A stretch of DNA of 14,270 nt from JBBKXR01 sp037969585. Lineage in GTDB: Bacteria > Verrucomicrobiota > Verrucomicrobiia > Verrucomicrobiales > DEV007. Location: contig JBBKXR010000354.1 of the NCBI GenBank assembly GCA_037969585.1, positions 1 through 14,270 of the forward strand, in the 5' to 3' direction. The position numbers and the translations under genes are program-made. The notes under the pieces are model-generated. The model worked only from the letters and a program-made list of their open reading frames with translations. It was not told where the DNA came from and did no database searches. Shown here one piece after another: positions 13,980 through 14,270 of this stretch. How positions within the stretch are numbered: position 1 is the stretch's first letter; every line of letters begins with the position of its first letter.

Positions 13980-14270
13980 TCAACGTTGCTTAAAGCTCTC
14001 GCTCCAATCTTGTAACTGCGCGGCGCACGCCTTCGGCGTCACGGCGGCGACGACGAGCTTTTCGGGGGTGAACAGGCTGGTGGCGAGGTCGCGCATTTGT
14101 TCGGCGGTGACGGCGGCGATGCGTTGGTGCGAAATTTCGGGGTCGGCGACGCGGTTGTAGGCGAGCAGGGATTCACCGGCCCACATCATTTGTGAGGAGG
14201 TGTTTTCCAGACCGATGCGACTCTGGCCGATGACGTACGATTTGGCATCGGCGATGACGTCGGCTTCGAG
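13980..14270 (-). CDS. M16 family peptidase (insulinase/pitrilysin type), C-terminal end
   Basis: The frame is open from the right window edge to a stop at 13980-13982, giving the last 96 residues of a larger protein. The visible part matches the last repeat of M16 zinc peptidases or their non-catalytic partners: AKSYVIGQSRIGLENTSSQM (10-29), the MMWAGESLLAYNRV helix, ISHQRIAAVTAEQMRDLA (49-66) and SLFTPEKLVVAAVTP (68-82), the strand that ends the fold. The zinc motif HxxEH lies in the first half of such proteins, outside the window, so catalytic competence cannot be judged. These proteins act in the periplasm or cytoplasm on peptides or organellar-type precursors; the location is unknown here. 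The small hypothetical gene follows 14 bp later. Confidence 0.8.
   Translation of the reverse strand, partial: LEADVIADAKSYVIGQSRIGLENTSSQMMWAGESLLAYNRVADPEISHQRIAAVTAEQMRDLATSLFTPEKLVVAAVTPKACAAQLQDWSESFKQR

Noticed and set aside
1..14270. CRISPR array, tRNA, rRNA, phage or integron structures
   Set aside because: No regularly spaced direct repeats, no tRNA cloverleaf or rRNA sequence, and no integrase or phage structural gene noticed by eye.

Overview
The window reads as chromosomal DNA of a free-living, Gram-negative-type bacterium, moderately GC-rich. My best guess is the Verrucomicrobiota (Opitutae/Puniceicoccales-like), a guess from gene style: a secreted sulfatase, an AlgX/AlgJ-like SGNH protein, a RAYT transposase with a GGGACTGTCCC-type palindrome, and a PfkB-type sugar kinase. 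No marker gene here proves the taxonomy. Few starts have a recognisable Shine-Dalgarno sequence.

Layout. (1) 1-1003: a RAYT/Y1-type transposase on the minus strand, cut off by the window's left edge. It is intact as far as visible, with a perfect palindrome just upstream of its start. (2) 1129-2553: an MHS-type major facilitator transporter on the plus strand. (3) 2599-6171, minus strand, transcribed right to left: accB, accC, thiE and a PfkB-family kinase, apparently one operon with a candidate promoter before accB. It joins the biotin carboxyl carrier and biotin carboxylase of acetyl-CoA carboxylase with thiamine phosphate synthase and a sugar/nucleoside kinase. (4) 6348-7962, minus: a class V PLP enzyme preceded by a RelE/ParE-fold-like small protein. 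Between them lie two mutually exclusive hairpins that look like an attenuator. (5) 8081-8097: a second copy of the REP-like palindrome. (6) 8214-8870, minus: upp (uracil salvage), divergent from (7) 9010-12579, plus: a Tat-exported metallophosphoesterase, then an AlgX/AlgJ-like SGNH protein with a good sigma70-type promoter directly at its GTG start, then a secreted formylglycine sulfatase. This group suggests periplasmic or extracellular work on phosphate esters, acyl groups and sulfate esters of polysaccharides. (8) 12580-12838: a gene-free stretch with nested inverted repeats. (9) 12839-13726, plus: a fumarylacetoacetase-family hydrolase. (10) 13723-14270, minus: an 80-residue hypothetical protein and the C-terminal end of an M16-type peptidase that enters from the right edge.

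Most of the window is ordinary metabolism. The points most worth a second look are the REP-like palindrome/RAYT pair, the Ser-to-Cys change at the predicted nucleophile of the AlgX-like protein, the candidate attenuator before the class V aminotransferase, the orphan RelE-like gene, and the nested inverted repeat upstream of the FAH gene. I did not find a clearly new multi-gene system.
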